A model generated the notes under the pieces. That model saw only the letters and a list, made by a program, of their open reading frames with translations, was not told where the DNA came from and searched no databases. A stretch of DNA of 6,336 nt from Candidatus Omnitrophota bacterium (lineage in GTDB: Bacteria > Omnitrophota > Gorgyraeia > Gygaellales > JAHJCI01): contig JAHJCI010000091.1 of assembly GCA_018813085.1 (NCBI GenBank), positions 1 through 6,336 of the forward strand. The letters run 5' to 3'. The translations under genes and the position numbers were made by a program. This document shows, in pieces, positions 5,404 to 6,336 of the stretch. Position 1 is the first letter of the stretch. Every line of letters starts with the position of its first letter.

Positions 5404-5455
5404 ACCCAGCACTAATTTTCCCTATTAAATTCATAGCTAAAAATTAGTGCTGGGT
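5404..5455. repeat. Inverted repeat 2, perfect 16-bp stem
   Basis: ACCCAGCACTAATTTT (5404-5419) and AAAATTAGTGCTGGGT (5440-5455) are perfect reverse complements separated by 20 nt. CTAT and ATAG inside the spacer may add four pairs. On the minus strand the stem is followed by TTAATT, not a proper T tract, so it is at best a weak terminator. It could instead be a palindromic protein-binding site or the core of a repeat element. Confidence 0.85.
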
Positions 5456-5467
5456 AAGTTCGGGCAA

Positions 5468-5514
5468 ATAAGTTATGTCGCCTGTACCCATAAATACTCT
5501 GCTCCATAACTTAT
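5468..5514. repeat. Inverted repeat 3, just downstream of the assembly ATPase stop
   Basis: ATAAGTTATG (5468-5477) and CATAACTTAT (5505-5514) are perfect 10-bp inverted repeats with a 27-nt spacer. The right arm lies 4 nt from the ATPase stop codon (5521-5519). Both arms are copies of the motif also used in inverted repeat 1, so pairing between the two hairpins is possible. Confidence 0.7.
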
Positions 5515-5518
5515 GTCC

Positions 5519-6336
5519 TTACTTATTTTTTTTACCCAGCCAGCCGGCAATGCGTTTCTGGTATTCCTGTAATTCCGTAGCCTTAACTTCAACCTGCTTG
5601 ACTTCGCCGGGTCCTGAGCCTGAGCCGGTCTCAATTTCTAATGCCGGGCTTACAACACGCTCCAGCTTTTCCTCTCCAACGGGCTTAATCTCTATTTGCT
5701 CCTCGCAGACTCGAGCTACCTCCTCAATTGAGGTCGAACCGCCTAAAGCCTTATCCAAACCGTCTTCCCGTAAAAAGCGCATCCCTTTTTCTTTTGCCTT
5801 TTTTGATAAGGCAACTGTAGAAGCAGAAGAAATAATCATTTCTCTTAACTCATCATCGATCGCCATCAATTCGAATATCCCGGTACGGCCGTGGTAACCT
5901 GTGCCTTTACACATTTCACAGCCCTTTCCGCGGTAAAACACAACATCTGAGCGCCCCTTTAGCCCCCATCTCTCTAATGTTGCTTTGGATGGCTCATAGG
6001 GCTCTTTACAATCTTCACATACTAACCTGATTAAGCGCTGTGCCATTACTCCGGCTAAACAGGCAGAGATAAGAAAAGGCTCCACCCCCATATTCAGCAG
6101 CCTTGTAACCGCCGCAGGGGCATCATTGGTATGAAGGGTAGAAAAAACTAAGTGGCCTGTTAAGGCGGCTTGAATAGCAATAATAGCCGTCTCAAGGTCT
6201 CTTATTTCTCCGACCATAATAACATCCGGGTCCTGGCGCAAGATTGCCCTGAGGCCGTTGGCAAAAGTAATACCCGCCTTGGGATTAACCTGAATCTGAC
6301 GTATAAGCCCCAGGCGGTATTCAACCGGGTCTTCGA
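5519..6336 (-). CDS. GspE/PilB/MshE assembly ATPase, C-terminal part (5' end off the window)
   Basis: This is the cytoplasmic hexameric ATPase that powers pilus or pseudopilus assembly through the GspF/PilC platform. The 271 visible residues begin inside the ATPase core with EDPVEYRLG (Asp box) and run to a TAA. Then come [15 protein letters not shown], Walker [13 protein letters not shown] (35-46), the His box TLHTND (H68), MAQRLIR, and the zinc-binding tetracysteine C106-x2-C109 / C139-x2-C142. The cysteines separate GspE/PilB from the retraction ATPase PilT. The usual family end is near [13 protein letters not shown] (about 201-213). Here about 58 more residues follow, including a Gly/Ser linker ([10 protein letters not shown]) and a lysine-rich end (GWLGKKNK). 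The N-terminal domain and Walker A lie outside the window; there is no start codon inside, and the TTG at 6241 is an internal Leu. It heads the visible cluster and is separated from the next gene by the repeat-rich gap. Confidence 0.95.
   Translation of the reverse strand, partial: EDPVEYRLGLIRQIQVNPKAGITFANGLRAILRQDPDVIMVGEIRDLETAIIAIQAALTGHLVFSTLHTNDAPAAVTRLLNMGVEPFLISACLAGVMAQRLIRLVCEDCKEPYEPSKATLERWGLKGRSDVVFYRGKGCEMCKGTGYHGRTGIFELMAIDDELREMIISSASTVALSKKAKEKGMRFLREDGLDKALGGSTSIEEVARVCEEQIEIKPVGEEKLERVVSPALEIETGSGSGPGEVKQVEVKATELQEYQKRIAGWLGKKNK

Larger units (their letters stand above)
5338..5518. other. 181-nt non-coding gap with three tandem inverted repeats
   Basis: This gap between the assembly ATPase and the ExeA-like gene has no plausible ORF and no clear promoter on the minus strand. 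It holds three inverted repeats (5345-5396, 5404-5455, 5468-5514). The outer two are built from four copies of a CATAACTTA-like motif at 5348-5356 (+), 5383-5390 (-, core TAAGTTAT), 5469-5477 (-) and 5505-5513 (+). In addition CCCGAA in the first loop (5363-5368) is complementary to TTCGGG (5459-5464). The region could be a structured regulatory leader for the ExeA-like gene, a set of mRNA-stabilising hairpins, or a miniature repeat element inserted into the operon. The sequence alone does not decide between these. Confidence 0.75.

Noticed and set aside
5404..5455. Inverted repeat 2 as an intrinsic terminator on the minus strand
   Set aside because: The stem is followed by TTAATT rather than a run of T, and the stem base is not positioned against a U tract. 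A weak terminator cannot be excluded, but the call is not supported.
6239..6241. TTG at 6241 as the start of the assembly ATPase
   Set aside because: It is an internal Leu codon. The frame stays open to the window edge and encodes conserved family sequence ([21 protein letters not shown]) upstream.
5519..6336. Assembly ATPase read as the retraction ATPase PilT
   Set aside because: The tetracysteine zinc motif (CxxC, 29 residues, CxxC) belongs to the GspE/PilB group and is absent from PilT.
1..6336. tRNA, rRNA, CRISPR or transposase genes
   Set aside because: No tRNA-like cloverleaf, rRNA sequence, regularly spaced repeats or transposase motif was seen on either strand.

Overview
The window looks like chromosomal DNA of a Gram-negative, piliated bacterium with moderate to AT-leaning base composition. 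All eight recognisable genes lie on the minus strand. The standard genetic code fits: TGA is a stop in the kinase gene and Trp is TGG. The mix of MSHA-like pilus parts with several c-di-GMP-type receptors and a two-component pair suggests a delta-proteobacterium-like lineage or a candidate phylum such as Omnitrophota. That placement is an impression, not a result.

Layout in the direction of transcription (right to left). (1) 6336-5519: the 3' part of a GspE/PilB/MshE assembly ATPase, cut by the window edge. (2) 5518-5338: a 181-nt non-coding gap holding three tandem inverted repeats built partly from four copies of CATAACTTA. (3) 5337-4504: an ExeA/MshM-like AAA+ ATPase. (4) 4489-3266: the inner-membrane platform protein GspF/PilC. 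(5) 3260-2412: a membrane-anchored NtrB-like histidine kinase with no sensor domain. (6) 2317-1961: a single-domain PilZ protein. (7) 1959-1351: a receiver-domain response regulator with an unrecognised C-terminal tail. (8) 1302-472: a fusion of a GspE/MshE N-terminal-type domain to a PilZ domain, with no ATPase. (9) 414-52: a type IV pilin. A hairpin at the left edge probably ends the unit.

How the parts may work together: the assembly ATPase, the platform protein, the AAA+ accessory ATPase and the pilin form the core of a type IV pilus or MSHA-like machine. Between platform and pilin sits a signalling cassette: kinase, receiver, and two proteins with PilZ domains, one of which also carries a MshE-type domain. 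The natural reading is that phosphorylation and c-di-GMP both adjust pilus assembly, with the fusion protein imitating or competing with the ATPase's own regulatory domain. This is inference from domains and order.

Expression signals: the best promoter is just upstream of the pilin (TTGACA, 17 nt, TATCTT, with an A-rich tract before it and a strong Shine-Dalgarno after it). A weaker one precedes the PilZ gene. The ExeA-like and GspF genes and the MshE-type/PilZ fusion have no evident Shine-Dalgarno sequence, which suggests coupling or structure-controlled translation. The least explained element is the repeat-dense gap between the two ATPase genes; its four repeat copies can pair in two mutually exclusive ways.
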